From Aurantiacibacter suaedae (GTDB lineage: Bacteria > Pseudomonadota > Alphaproteobacteria > Sphingomonadales > Sphingomonadaceae), in NCBI RefSeq assembly GCF_005434915.1, contig NZ_SKCG01000001.1, positions 868,001 to 932,000 of the forward strand: 64,000 nt of DNA, written 5' to 3'. The number at the start of each line of letters is the position of its first letter. The first letter of the stretch is position 1. Positions 31,290 to 39,692 of this stretch are shown here, piece after piece. Below the pieces are notes generated by a model. It saw only the letters and a list, made by a program, of their open reading frames with translations. It was not told the DNA's origin and made no database searches. The translations under genes were made by a program, and so were the position numbers.

Positions 31290-31901
31290 TGATATCCTTC
31301 GTGCGGGTTGCGGACCCCGGCCCCTGCCCTTGCCCGCCCAATTCTGAGCAGGCATGGAAAAAGACCCGGACCCTAATTGGTCACCGGGTTGAAACAGCGT
31401 TCCGGATGGAATGTATCGGGATCGTGCGAAGCTGCCTGCCGCAATGGACAAGCGAGCATGTATCGCGCGAGCCTGAAACGCTCCACCCGGAATGCTGGCA
31501 CAGCCAGATAACCGGGTTACTTTGCCGACTGCCCCTTTGCGTTAGCCTAGGGACTGGGCCGACAATGTTCAGCTCTATGATTGCAAAGCCGACCTTGCGG
31601 ACGGACCTGCGAAGTGCGGGCCATTAGCGGGGTGTGGGGTGCGGGTCAAGGGATATGGGCCCATGAAAACGCCGCGCTCCAATCCTTGTCACTCCGATGG
31701 TCGACCTGCGACCGCGAAAGCTGCCATTTGGCTAGCAATGTTGGAATTGCAGCTATGCGCCGCAAACTCAGTCATTAGACGAGTAGTCGCGATTTTCGCC
31801 CCGACGCCCGACGCTGGCTCCCTAAGCTGCCAATGGTTCAAATTGGCGTCTATGGCAGCAAAGCACCTTGGAAGCGGGTATTCTGCCTTCGAGTTGAGAG
31901 C
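31290..31901. other. Intergenic region upstream of rpsL
   Basis: 612 bases without a gene I can support. The first 100 bases are the rpsL leader with a terminator-like hairpin. I looked for a housekeeping promoter between 31400 and 31620 reading toward rpsL and found only weak candidates. The rest, up to the convergent end of the membrane-protein gene, shows no recognisable RNA or protein. Confidence 0.5.
31358..31390 (-). terminator. Terminator/attenuator in the rpsL leader
   Basis: On the - strand CCCG and GACC pair with GGTC and CGGG around a six-base loop (two-base bulge), followed by TCTTTTT. It lies about 70 bases upstream of the rpsL start, the same placement as the terminator in the rpsJ leader. 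There is no gene ending just upstream on this strand, so attenuation is more likely than termination of another operon. Confidence 0.7.
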
Positions 31902-32693
31902 CTATACGCGGCCGTCATCTAGAGCCGGAGATCCTAATGGCCTGCGCGGCAATTGCTTGTCATGCCTAGCTTGCCGCGGGGGAGCACTCGCAACGCTCAT
32001 TTGTAAGGAGATGCCCTTTTCGCTGAATCTTTCGAGGATAGCCAAGAGAAAAAGGGATATGCCAAGCAGCTCTAAAGACTCCTCGATAGACGTCAGCATG
32101 AAGTACGTCATCCCGTTTTCAGATGTAGCGGCATCAAGCGCGGCACCCGCCATTTCAAGCCCAATTGCGCCTGAAAGGAAAATAGCCCCAGACAGTAAGA
32201 ATTGCATTTGAGTCCGGCGCCCCAGTACCAAAAACCATCGGAACATGATGGCGGCAAAAAAGGCAACAACTGGAATAGCAACCAAAACCCAACTGTAATG
32301 AAATATGCCACCAAGCTCTTCGACACCTGGAGCTGCTCTTTGAAGGATAATGCCGCTTAATTCGTGCACCATTACGATTTCGTCTAGAGAAAGGGCGAAG
32401 AAAGCAAACGAAATGATCCACCATCCTCTGGCGAATGGTGCTCCGGTTCGACTTTCACTCCACGCAGTCAGACTTAGAGCTATCGCGCAAGTTAGCATCA
32501 CTATTGAGGATGCCCAACTTGGGATGCTCAAATCGCGGACCAGCGAAAATCTATGCAGCACCTCTTGGGTGACCGGCCCCGGATAAGTCGCGAGCCAGAG
32601 ATCTGCGGCCGTGCCAAGAACTACCAAAGCGCCTAAGCTGGCGAACAGATATCGGGCCACAGCCTTCGGGCTCACCTCAAGCTCAACCTGCAT
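31902..32693 (-). CDS. Polytopic membrane protein of unknown function
   Basis: 263 residues from the ATG at 32693, which has GAGGCGGG upstream; a GTG seven codons earlier is also in frame. About six transmembrane helices. Two acidic motifs lie at membrane borders, ALSLDEIVMVHELSG and SIEESLELLGISLF, with LEMAGAALD between. Such Asp/Glu/His pairs in helices could bind a metal or proton, but I do not recognise the family. GC is lower than in the flanking ribosomal genes, suggesting acquisition. Confidence 0.7.
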   Translation of the reverse strand: MQVELEVSPKAVARYLFASLGALVVLGTAADLWLATYPGPVTQEVLHRFSLVRDLSIPSWASSIVMLTCAIALSLTAWSESRTGAPFARGWWIISFAFFALSLDEIVMVHELSGIILQRAAPGVEELGGIFHYSWVLVAIPVVAFFAAIMFRWFLVLGRRTQMQFLLSGAIFLSGAIGLEMAGAALDAATSENGMTYFMLTSIEESLELLGISLFLLAILERFSEKGISLQMSVASAPPRQARHDKQLPRRPLGSPALDDGRV

Positions 32694-32950
32694 TCCCGCC
32701 TCGCTTTGTTGCACATAAATGAACTTTATATTTCATTAATATGACATTTTTTCTCCACCTGCAACACACTATTCCCTTGGAAAACTTGCCGTAATTATCG
32801 CATGGGCGGCATGTGGGAGCGATGGCGCAACCAGAGTGCGCGGTATCGACAGTATGTGGACGATGACCGACCGCCTTAAATTGGCGTCGGCGCCAGATGG
32901 CGTTGTACCAAAAGCAGACCGACCACCATCGGCCCGCTAGCCGGCCAAAG

Positions 32951-33150
32951 CCCCTTTCCTACACACCTCCAAATCTGCTCCACACTCGCAGATGCCCGAC
33001 TCATCAGAAAAGCCCACGCGCCCGCAGCCGCTCAATCCTGACACCCCTGCGCCCAACGGCCATCAGCGCGCCACCGCGCGTCAGGCTACCAGCTATATGA
33101 CCGCTCCCGGCCCGCTCCCCGCCGCGGACGATCCGCTGCTCGACTTTGCG
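32951..33150 (+). repeat. 200-bp direct repeat, copy 1
   Basis: Matches 34660-34859 base for base without gaps and with about 14 mismatches counted by eye (roughly 93% identity). It covers 41 bases upstream and the first 159 bases of a terminase-small-subunit-like gene. Homology stops abruptly after GACTTTGCG at 33150. Confidence 0.85.
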
Positions 33151-33201
33151 TCGTGTCATCCAAGGCTTCTTCAAGACCTCGAATCAATCCACTTTGAATA
33201 A
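32992..33201 (+). pseudogene. Truncated copy of the terminase-small-subunit-like gene
   Basis: Reads MPDSSEKPTRPQPLNPDTP and continues as the intact gene at 34701 does, through PGPLPAADDPLLDFA. It then runs for 15 unrelated residues to a stop. The helix-turn-helix and C-terminal parts are absent, so it should be non-functional. It marks the left side of the low-GC insertion. Confidence 0.75.
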
Positions 33202-33347
33202 CGCAAGTCAGTTTGTTTGTTTACGACCTAGGTTGATAATATCTAGCTTTGAGGTCGTGGACCCAAGAAAGGTGGCCATTTCGGCTGTGTGAGAAGAGGC
33301 GAGTCCATAACCCCACATCTAATGCCTAAGCAGGCCGGTTATGCCGC

Positions 33348-34427
33348 TTAGGGCCCGGCGGCCACTCGCACGTCAATCGCGCAATGATACCCCCCTACAA
33401 CACGGGTCCAGCCTTCCGAAAACAGGGGAAGCTTGTGCCCGGGGTTCCCGTCAGTGTCCATCCAATTGGCAAACATGTATATCTGTCCATCGGCTGAAAC
33501 TGCAAAATCACCATCCTGTACTCGATAATTATTATACCCAGCGTTGCCGGGAGCTGGCGCAGCAAGAATTCCTGCAAAATTGAAGTTGCGACCAAAGCCA
33601 TCAGACTCCCACAATGCAATTCGATATGGATCTCCTGGCCCCTCTATGTCGGTGATCATAATCACCCTCCCGCCCAGAACGATTAATGAAGGGTCGCCAA
33701 CCCCCCAATTGCTTTCGGGTTTTGTATTCGGGTCAAGGATGTTTGTGCTAACAATATTCCAATTTTTGAAGGTAAGGTCGGAAGTTGCATAGGCGAGCCT
33801 CGCCCCATCATAACCGCCCGAATATTCTCCATATTCTCCAAAAATATGCAAAATCGATCCGTCGTAGTAAACTCCGATATCATCAAGTTCTTTTGGAAAG
33901 TGCCCTACAACATTCCATTTTCCAGAGGAATTTTCCAAAGGAACATCTACCTCATAAATATTTCCATTTTCAAATATGTAATAAATCCCATTAACCATTA
34001 TTCCGTCATCTAATTCATAATCTTCAGATATCTTCAAATTTTCATTCACTAGCTTCCAATTATTGGGATTATTAGAAAGGGAATTAGCTCCATAAAGCTG
34101 CCTTACACCATCCACTCCAGATATAATGAGGTAGTTATTGTATTCACTTCCTTTCACACCTGGAAGGTATACCGGATCGTGATTGTTCCCAAACTGATCT
34201 GAAATAGGAAAGCTTGCTTGCCTGCATTGCGCACTAATTTCGCTAAAGTTTTCCGGAAGCTCCGATTTTTCAGCACTTTTTGAAAAATCTTGCTCTTCGA
34301 ATTTTGAAATTATTGCAGCCGGAAACACGTTCTTTTTACCCGACGCGAAGCCCCATGCGAAGCCGAAAAAAATAAGCGCAAGAGTTGCAATCATCATTGC
34401 AACCGCCAAAAATGCCTTCTTTCGCAA
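33348..34427 (-). CDS. Membrane-anchored five-bladed beta-propeller-like protein (glycosidase-fold)
   Basis: 359 residues with an N-terminal signal anchor (AFLAVAMMIATLALIFFGFAW). The body shows repeated blade-like segments: DPVYLPGVKGSEYNNYLIIS, DDGIMVNGIYYIFENGNIYE, GVYYDGSILHIFGEYGEYSG, GDPSLIVLGGRVIMITD and DGDFAVSADGQIYMFANW. This pattern resembles GH43/GH32-type propellers acting on extracellular glycans, but I cannot identify a catalytic acid/base set, so an inactive binding protein is possible. Base composition is clearly AT-richer than all neighbours, pointing to horizontal transfer. Confidence 0.6.
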   Translation of the reverse strand: MRKKAFLAVAMMIATLALIFFGFAWGFASGKKNVFPAAIISKFEEQDFSKSAEKSELPENFSEISAQCRQASFPISDQFGNNHDPVYLPGVKGSEYNNYLIISGVDGVRQLYGANSLSNNPNNWKLVNENLKISEDYELDDGIMVNGIYYIFENGNIYEVDVPLENSSGKWNVVGHFPKELDDIGVYYDGSILHIFGEYGEYSGGYDGARLAYATSDLTFKNWNIVSTNILDPNTKPESNWGVGDPSLIVLGGRVIMITDIEGPGDPYRIALWESDGFGRNFNFAGILAAPAPGNAGYNNYRVQDGDFAVSADGQIYMFANWMDTDGNPGHKLPLFSEGWTRVVGGYHCAIDVRVAAGP

Positions 34428-34659
34428 AGCTATACCTCTCAGATGGAATGCCCAATTAATCTCCCGTTGGTATGATAGAAAGTAGTCAGTGGCTACCCAG
34501 GATCAGCAGAAACTGTTTTTTCCGAATTCTATCAGAGCCTTAATGTTCTGGCGTAACACTTGCTCCGAAAATCTAACTGTCCACAAGTAGAGCGTTAGCG
34601 TCTGATCAGCTTTCCCATCTTGGACACCCAAGAACCAACCGGCAGCTACCGATCCAATC

Positions 34660-34859
34660 CCCCTTTCCTACACACCTCCAAATCTGCTCCACACTGGCAG
34701 ATGTCCGACTCACCCATAAAGCCCGCGCGCCCGCAGCCGCTCACCCCTGACACCCCCGCGCCCAACGGCCACCAGCGCGCCTCCGCGCGTCAGGGCACCA
34801 GCTATATGACCGCTCCCGGCCCGCTCCCCGCCGCGGACGATCCGCTGCTCGACTTTGCG
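34660..34859 (+). repeat. 200-bp direct repeat, copy 2
   Basis: Partner of 32951-33150. Here it forms the 5' flank and beginning of the intact terminase-like gene. The two copies bracket about 1.5 kb containing the low-GC propeller gene. Confidence 0.85.
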
Positions 34860-35384
34860 CCCTATCTCCACGCTAGGCCGCGCAAAAACTCGATCACGCC
34901 CGACAAGCAGCGCGACTTCATCGCCATGCTCGCCGCCACCGGGATCGTCGCGCGCGCGGCCATGCATATCGGGGTCTCGCTCGAGGCGCTATACAAGCTG
35001 CGCCAGCAGCCCGGTGCCGAGGGCTTTGCCGCCGCGTGGGAAGCCGCGGTCGATCGCGGGGTCGACCGGATCGAGGCTGCAGCCATGGAGCGCGCGATCA
35101 ATGGCGTGCCCTACGAACATGTGCTCGCCAATGGCGACATCGTCGTGCACGGCGCGAAGCACAACGAGAACCTCGTGATGTTCTTCCTGAAGAACCGGCG
35201 TCCGGAGAAATACTCGCAGCACCTGCGCCCCGGCAACGCGGTCTACGAACGCATCCGCGCCGAGGTGCTGACCGACCTCATGCAGCAGGCCGAGCGCAAC
35301 CGCGGCGCGCTGGTCGACCTGATCAGCGCCGAGGTCGATGCGCTGCGCGCGAAAGAGGCTGAGGCTGGCCGGGAAGCTGACTAA
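34701..35384 (+). CDS. Terminase small-subunit-like HTH protein
   Basis: 227 residues from the ATG at 34701. After a Pro-rich N-terminus, residues from about 60 (SITPDKQRDFIAMLAATGIV, then MHIGVSLEALYKLRQQPGAEG) form a helix-turn-helix like those of phage terminase small subunits. Next comes an alpha-helical segment ending in MQQAERNRGALVDLISAE. No large terminase, portal or capsid gene is nearby, so it is an orphan. I recall similar orphan genes in many sphingomonad genomes. DNA binding is inferred; the natural role is unknown. Confidence 0.65.
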   Translation: MSDSPIKPARPQPLTPDTPAPNGHQRASARQGTSYMTAPGPLPAADDPLLDFAPYLHARPRKNSITPDKQRDFIAMLAATGIVARAAMHIGVSLEALYKLRQQPGAEGFAAAWEAAVDRGVDRIEAAAMERAINGVPYEHVLANGDIVVHGAKHNENLVMFFLKNRRPEKYSQHLRPGNAVYERIRAEVLTDLMQQAERNRGALVDLISAEVDALRAKEAEAGREAD

Positions 35385-35559
35385 GAAAAGCGCAGCGGAG
35401 GGCAGCTTGCCTGCCCGGGAGCGAGGACAGCCAAGCGAGCGCATGCAAGCGCATGCGAGCGCCGGCGCCTGAGGCCAAACAAATATTGCCGCGCCGGACA
35501 AACTCCCCTAGAAATGGACAAAATCAATTTGCCCGTATCTGTCTGGGGAGAGACAACCG

Positions 35560-36774
35560 ATGATCAGCCGCTTTGCCTCCGTCTTGTGCGCCGTGTCCGC
35601 CGCCGCGCTTACCGTTCCCGCCATGGCGCAGGAGCGGCCTGCCGATCTCACCGAGCTGCCGGCCGTTCCCACGACGTACGAACCTGCGAAAACCGCTTGG
35701 GGGGATTACGATTTCACCGGCATCTGGCCGATCGAGAATATCAACACCGGGCACATCCTGTTCCAGCGCCCCGCCGCCTATGGCGATCGCCAATGGGTTA
35801 CGGACGAGGAGTTCGAACGCCGCCTCGCCGCTGCGCGCGGGAACGACGGCAGCTTCTCGGAGGCGACCGAGACCGGCATCGGTACGGCCGGCACAGAGGG
35901 GCTGGAGGCGTGGTTCCAGTCGACCAGCTTCGGCAAGCGCACGGCGATGCTCGTTTCGCCTGCCGATGGTCAGCTTCCCGCCCTCACCCCGCAGGCGATG
36001 GAGCTGTTCAAGGAAGGCCGCTCGGGCTGGGTGCCGGGTCAGGGTTACGACTGGGTGAGCGATTTCGATAGCTGGGACCGCTGCGTTTCGCGCGGGTTTC
36101 CGGCCTCGATGTACCCGTTCCGCTACAACAACGGCATCCGCATCTTCCAGAGCCCCGGCGTGATGACCATCGTGTTGGAGATGCTCGGCACGCGGGTGGC
36201 GAAGATCTATGACAGCAAGCAAGCGGCGCAGGCGGCCCGCTGGAGCGAGCCGGTCGAGGCGTGGATGGGCAACTCGCGCGGCTGGTGGGAAGGCAAGACG
36301 CTGGTGATCGAGACCACCAACATCGTCTCAGGCGACAGCGCCACGCGCGATTCCTATGAACGCTCGGCCAGCCCGCTCAACATGGCGACGCAGTTCACCG
36401 GAACCACCACCGTGCCCGCCTTCAACACCGTGCCGATGAGCGATCAGGCGATGACGGTGGAGCGGCTGACCATGGTCGGGCCGGACGAGATCGTTCACGA
36501 GCTCACCTATTCCGACCCCGAGGTCTATACCCAGCCCTGGACCACACGCGTTTCGTGGAGCCGCGATGAGGACTATCAGTTCTTCGAATATGCCTGCCAC
36601 GAGGGCAACTACATGCCGCGCGACTACATCAGCGCGAGTCGCGCGCAGCAGGCGCGTATCGCGGCGGGCGAGGAGGAGGCGGTCACCGCCGAAAACGATG
36701 ACCGCAGCCGCTTCGCCCAGCCCTTCGATCACGACCCCGGCACCGGACCAAGGCCCGCGCGTGGCGATTTATAA
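35560..36774 (+). CDS. Secreted conserved hypothetical protein
   Basis: 404 residues with signal peptide (MISRFASVLCAVSAAALTVPAMAQ). Family-like landmarks are DYDFTGIWP near the N-terminus, RCVSRGFPASMYPF, GWWEGKTLVIETTNI and FFEYACHEGNYMPRDY. I recognise this pattern from uncharacterised secreted proteins of sphingomonads and acidobacteria, with no known activity. GGGGAGAG precedes the ATG at 35560, which decides the start over the upstream ATG at 35514. Confidence 0.8.
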   Translation: MISRFASVLCAVSAAALTVPAMAQERPADLTELPAVPTTYEPAKTAWGDYDFTGIWPIENINTGHILFQRPAAYGDRQWVTDEEFERRLAAARGNDGSFSEATETGIGTAGTEGLEAWFQSTSFGKRTAMLVSPADGQLPALTPQAMELFKEGRSGWVPGQGYDWVSDFDSWDRCVSRGFPASMYPFRYNNGIRIFQSPGVMTIVLEMLGTRVAKIYDSKQAAQAARWSEPVEAWMGNSRGWWEGKTLVIETTNIVSGDSATRDSYERSASPLNMATQFTGTTTVPAFNTVPMSDQAMTVERLTMVGPDEIVHELTYSDPEVYTQPWTTRVSWSRDEDYQFFEYACHEGNYMPRDYISASRAQQARIAAGEEEAVTAENDDRSRFAQPFDHDPGTGPRPARGDL

Positions 36775-36998
36775 CGATATCACCGGGAAACGGTACCATG
36801 CTACCTTTACGAAAACTCTTGCAACGTCCGGTTGTTCGCCTTAGCCAAGCGCGCGCGTCATGAGCTGTTATAGTGAACGCGTTGTTTTCGCGACAGAACA
36901 GAATCAATTTGCGGTGTAAAGGCGCACCCGAAAACAGATCGCGAAAGGTACGTCCTTGGCGACTTTTGGGCGATGGATGAAAATCAAGGGAGCGGCGG

Positions 36999-37487
36999 AT
37001 GGACAGCTGCGATGTGGAGGGTCTGGAACCTTTGCTGCCGGAGATCTGGATCCGCAGGGTCGAGATGCTCGCCGCTTCGCTGGAGGATGACGAGCTGGAC
37101 AAGGACGCGCTCGCGCGCTTTCTGCGGCTTACCTACCACCTGTGCCTACTGGCGCCCGAAGCGATCCGGATCAAAGCCCTCGATCGGGACAACGAAGCCT
37201 GCCTGGAAGCCCTGCTCGACGCCAGCCAGCTCGACTGCGCGGCCACCTTGCTGCTTGGCGCGAGCCCGGAACTGGAAATTCATCGCGGCAGGAAGGGCGC
37301 GAAGGTCAGCGTCCGCCTTTTCTCGGGCGGTGCGATTGGCAAGGCCGTTGCCACCACGGCGGCTCAGGCGCTGCTCGCCGCTATTATGGAATGCCTGTTG
37401 ATAGAGCACGAACTCAATCAGGCGATACAAACCTATCCTTTGACTGGCGGTAGTCCGCACAGATCCCAATCCGGATCGCGTCGGTAG
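36999..37487 (+). CDS. Hypothetical protein
   Basis: 162 residues, ATG preceded by AGGGAG. Acidic helical N-terminus (SLEDDELDKDALARFLRL), a central strand-rich part (ELEIHRGRKGAKVSVRLFSG), and a helical C-terminus. No family recognised. Its last 74 bases overlap the convergent HTH gene, so the final residues (SPHRSQSGSRR) may be read-through of limited meaning. Cytosolic by absence of signals. Confidence 0.6.
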   Translation: MDSCDVEGLEPLLPEIWIRRVEMLAASLEDDELDKDALARFLRLTYHLCLLAPEAIRIKALDRDNEACLEALLDASQLDCAATLLLGASPELEIHRGRKGAKVSVRLFSGGAIGKAVATTAAQALLAAIMECLLIEHELNQAIQTYPLTGGSPHRSQSGSRR

Positions 37488-37740
37488 TCGTGTGAGCGCC
37501 GAGTTCGTCTAACAAACCCGCCTGGGCTTCTTCGACCTGATCCGGCGTCAGGCCTGTTTCGGCGGCGATATCGGCCTTGCCATACCCTTCGAGAAGCAGA
37601 TCGAGAAGCTGGCGCGCCTGCGGGCTGAGCCTGCGCACTCGGCGGAGCGCCTCATCTGTCAGCGTTTCCAGATCGCCCGAGGACTCACCAACTCCCCGCG
37701 CGAATGCCCAGTCTTCGTGCTCAGTATCGTCGTCCGGCAT
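37414..37740 (-). CDS. Small LuxR-type helix-turn-helix protein
   Basis: 108 residues from the ATG at 37740, which has GGAGGG upstream. An acidic N-terminus precedes a LuxR/GerE-like DNA-binding region: RRLSPQARQLLDLLLEGYG, then DIAAETGLTPDQVEEAQAGL. There is no receiver or autoinducer domain, so it may work as a stand-alone regulator or respond to a partner protein. The recognition helix is unusually acidic (VEEAQAGL) compared with typical VxxHxxNI, so DNA binding is not certain. Confidence 0.65.
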   Translation of the reverse strand: MPDDDTEHEDWAFARGVGESSGDLETLTDEALRRVRRLSPQARQLLDLLLEGYGKADIAAETGLTPDQVEEAQAGLLDELGAHTTTDAIRIGICADYRQSKDRFVSPD

Positions 37741-38284
37741 TGTTGCACCCTCCCCCCGGCCGCTTGGAGATTTGGCGACCGACTTATGCTTATCTGCATC
37801 CTTGTCAGCTACTTGCATATATCAACTACCTGTACCTAATACCATTCTTTGCAAAGTTTTACAATTTGCAAAGAAAAGACCGTGTCGGGCGAATCTTTCT
37901 GGCCAGCCAGCAAGCACGCGCTTTACAGGCTAAGGACAGCACACAGCCGCGCCCTGCCCACTTTTCCAAACCGGCGCTGCGCAACCTGCGGCACCGCCGT
38001 AAAAGCTGCAATATGTTTATCTGTTAGGCTTTCGGCCGGTCGATGCTCGTCGCGGGGCAGACCGCAAGCCGCTGGGACCGAGAGGAAAGCGCACCTGGGC
38101 TGCGCCGTCGGCTGCGGGAGAATATCACAGCTTGCGCAAGTCACCCCGGACTTGCCGTGCATCGCAAAAGTCCACGGAGCTGGTGCTCCCGGCTCGCAAT
38201 GGCACCGCAGTGCCTCGGTAATCGGCGCGCGGGCAGCGCGGAGCCGAAACACGCTCCGCTCCTGCCGCGCGCGAACTCGGAGCC
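37741..38284. other. Intergenic region with a TTTGCAAAG direct repeat
   Basis: 544 bases without a supported gene. Two copies of TTTGCAAAG at 37848-37856 and 37865-37873 are spaced 17 bases apart and each is nearly palindromic. They lie 110-130 bases upstream of the HTH gene and could be its operator. Reading frames in the remainder look spurious. Confidence 0.45.
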
Positions 38285-39601
38285 TTACTTGTCGACCGAC
38301 AACGCCAGCGAGGGCGCACTGGCTGGTGCACGCGAGCTTTCGAGATAGTCCTCGTACTCGGCGTCAATCGGATCGAGCCCCTCGGTGACGGTGAGAACAT
38401 AGTCACCCGACGATTCGCCAAATCCGCTGACCCTGATGCGCAAGACGTCGAGCAATTCAGTGTTCTCGGCCAAGGTCGACAGATCAACCGGGATCATGGC
38501 GTTGAGGTCGCCAGCGCCGTCATCGTCGGTCTGCACCACGGCAAAGCCGAGCGGTGTGTCGAAGCCCAGTTCGAGGTACGGATCGAGCCCATTGGCGAAA
38601 TCGGGATCGTCGCTCACCGCCTTCGTCATCCGCACCGTGATTTCACCCGAACCGCCATTACGGATCGCAGCCAGCGCGCTGTCCGAGAGCTGGTACATGA
38701 TCGAAGCGGGGTCGAGATCGCCGTTCTCGTAGCCCGCGCCTACGCGCCCGGTCGCGGTATCGTCGATGCTGAGCACCTGCAACGGTGCCTGAACCACCGG
38801 CTCGCGCCGCGGGCCGACGCGCAGGGTATAGCCGCCCACACTGTCGCCAAGTCCACTGGCGACGATGGTGTAGGCCTCATCGCTCATCATAACATAGCGC
38901 AGCAAGGCATTGAGATCGCTGCCGCCATCGTCGTTCTCGGCAACGGTCTGGCCGCTGGCATCGCGCAAGGCGAGATAGGGATCGAGTTCGTTGCCGATAT
39001 CGGTATCGGCCACCATCGCCACTTCCAGCAGCAAGCCTTCCTCCCCAGCGAAGGTGAACAGGTGTTCCTCTCCGCCGAAGATCTGCCCCTTCTCCTCGGC
39101 ATTCCAGCTGACCGCGCGCACACCCTGCGCATCGTAATCGAGCGCGGTGAGCTTGAGATCGAAGGTTTGCGGGGCCACGAAGCCCCCATCGCCCGCCTCG
39201 ACGACCTCGTCGCCCATCGCCGCCTCAGCCACTTCTTCTGCGGCCGCTTCAGCGGAGAAAGCGCTCACTTCGATGCGCAGGTCCATGTCTTCGGTGGCGG
39301 TGACCACGGCGCGCGAATTGAGGCTGTCGCCGCCATCGTCGTTCTCGACGATCAGGTCGCCCGTGGCCGCGTTATAGATGCGCAGCACCGGGTCCATCTC
39401 GCTGGTTGCGATCACATCCACGCGCATCGCCTCTCCGGCTGCCAGCGACACTTCGAACAGCACCGGTTTACCGTCGAAGGCTCCGCTAAAAACGCGGGCA
39501 TCGCTTTGTTCCTGATCGAGATTGCGAACGTCTTGCGCGGTCGCCGGAATGGCCATTCCCGCGCTGGCGAGCAGCGCCGCCATCACAAAACCTGAACGCA
39601 T
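38285..39601 (-). CDS. Secreted protein with three PPC-like domains
   Basis: 438 residues from the ATG at 39601 (GGAG upstream), signal peptide ending ATAQD. Three similar beta-sandwich segments follow, each with the pre-peptidase C-terminal pattern DP-L-ly...DDGG..LN: MDPVLRIYNAATGDLIVENDD, LDPYLALRDASGQTVAENDD and LDPYLELGFDTP...TDDDGAGDLN, with Gly-x-Y-x-L-x-V closings (GGYTLRVG, GDYVLTV). No protease domain is attached, so it may bind calcium or ligands outside the inner membrane. Confidence 0.8.
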   Translation of the reverse strand: MRSGFVMAALLASAGMAIPATAQDVRNLDQEQSDARVFSGAFDGKPVLFEVSLAAGEAMRVDVIATSEMDPVLRIYNAATGDLIVENDDGGDSLNSRAVVTATEDMDLRIEVSAFSAEAAAEEVAEAAMGDEVVEAGDGGFVAPQTFDLKLTALDYDAQGVRAVSWNAEEKGQIFGGEEHLFTFAGEEGLLLEVAMVADTDIGNELDPYLALRDASGQTVAENDDGGSDLNALLRYVMMSDEAYTIVASGLGDSVGGYTLRVGPRREPVVQAPLQVLSIDDTATGRVGAGYENGDLDPASIMYQLSDSALAAIRNGGSGEITVRMTKAVSDDPDFANGLDPYLELGFDTPLGFAVVQTDDDGAGDLNAMIPVDLSTLAENTELLDVLRIRVSGFGESSGDYVLTVTEGLDPIDAEYEDYLESSRAPASAPSLALSVDK

Positions 39602-39692
39602 CGTATTATCTCCATCATCCGGCACGGCATTGGGCCGGCTTAGGCACCCGGCCTTGCGCTGGCAAACGAAAGCCTGCGGATTTCTGCGGATG

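Noticed and set aside
33153-34627. Inverted ends GTGTCATCCAAG and CTTGGACAC as transposon termini around the low-GC gene
   Set aside because: Nine matching bases with a two-base insertion is too weak, and there is no transposase or target duplication at those points.
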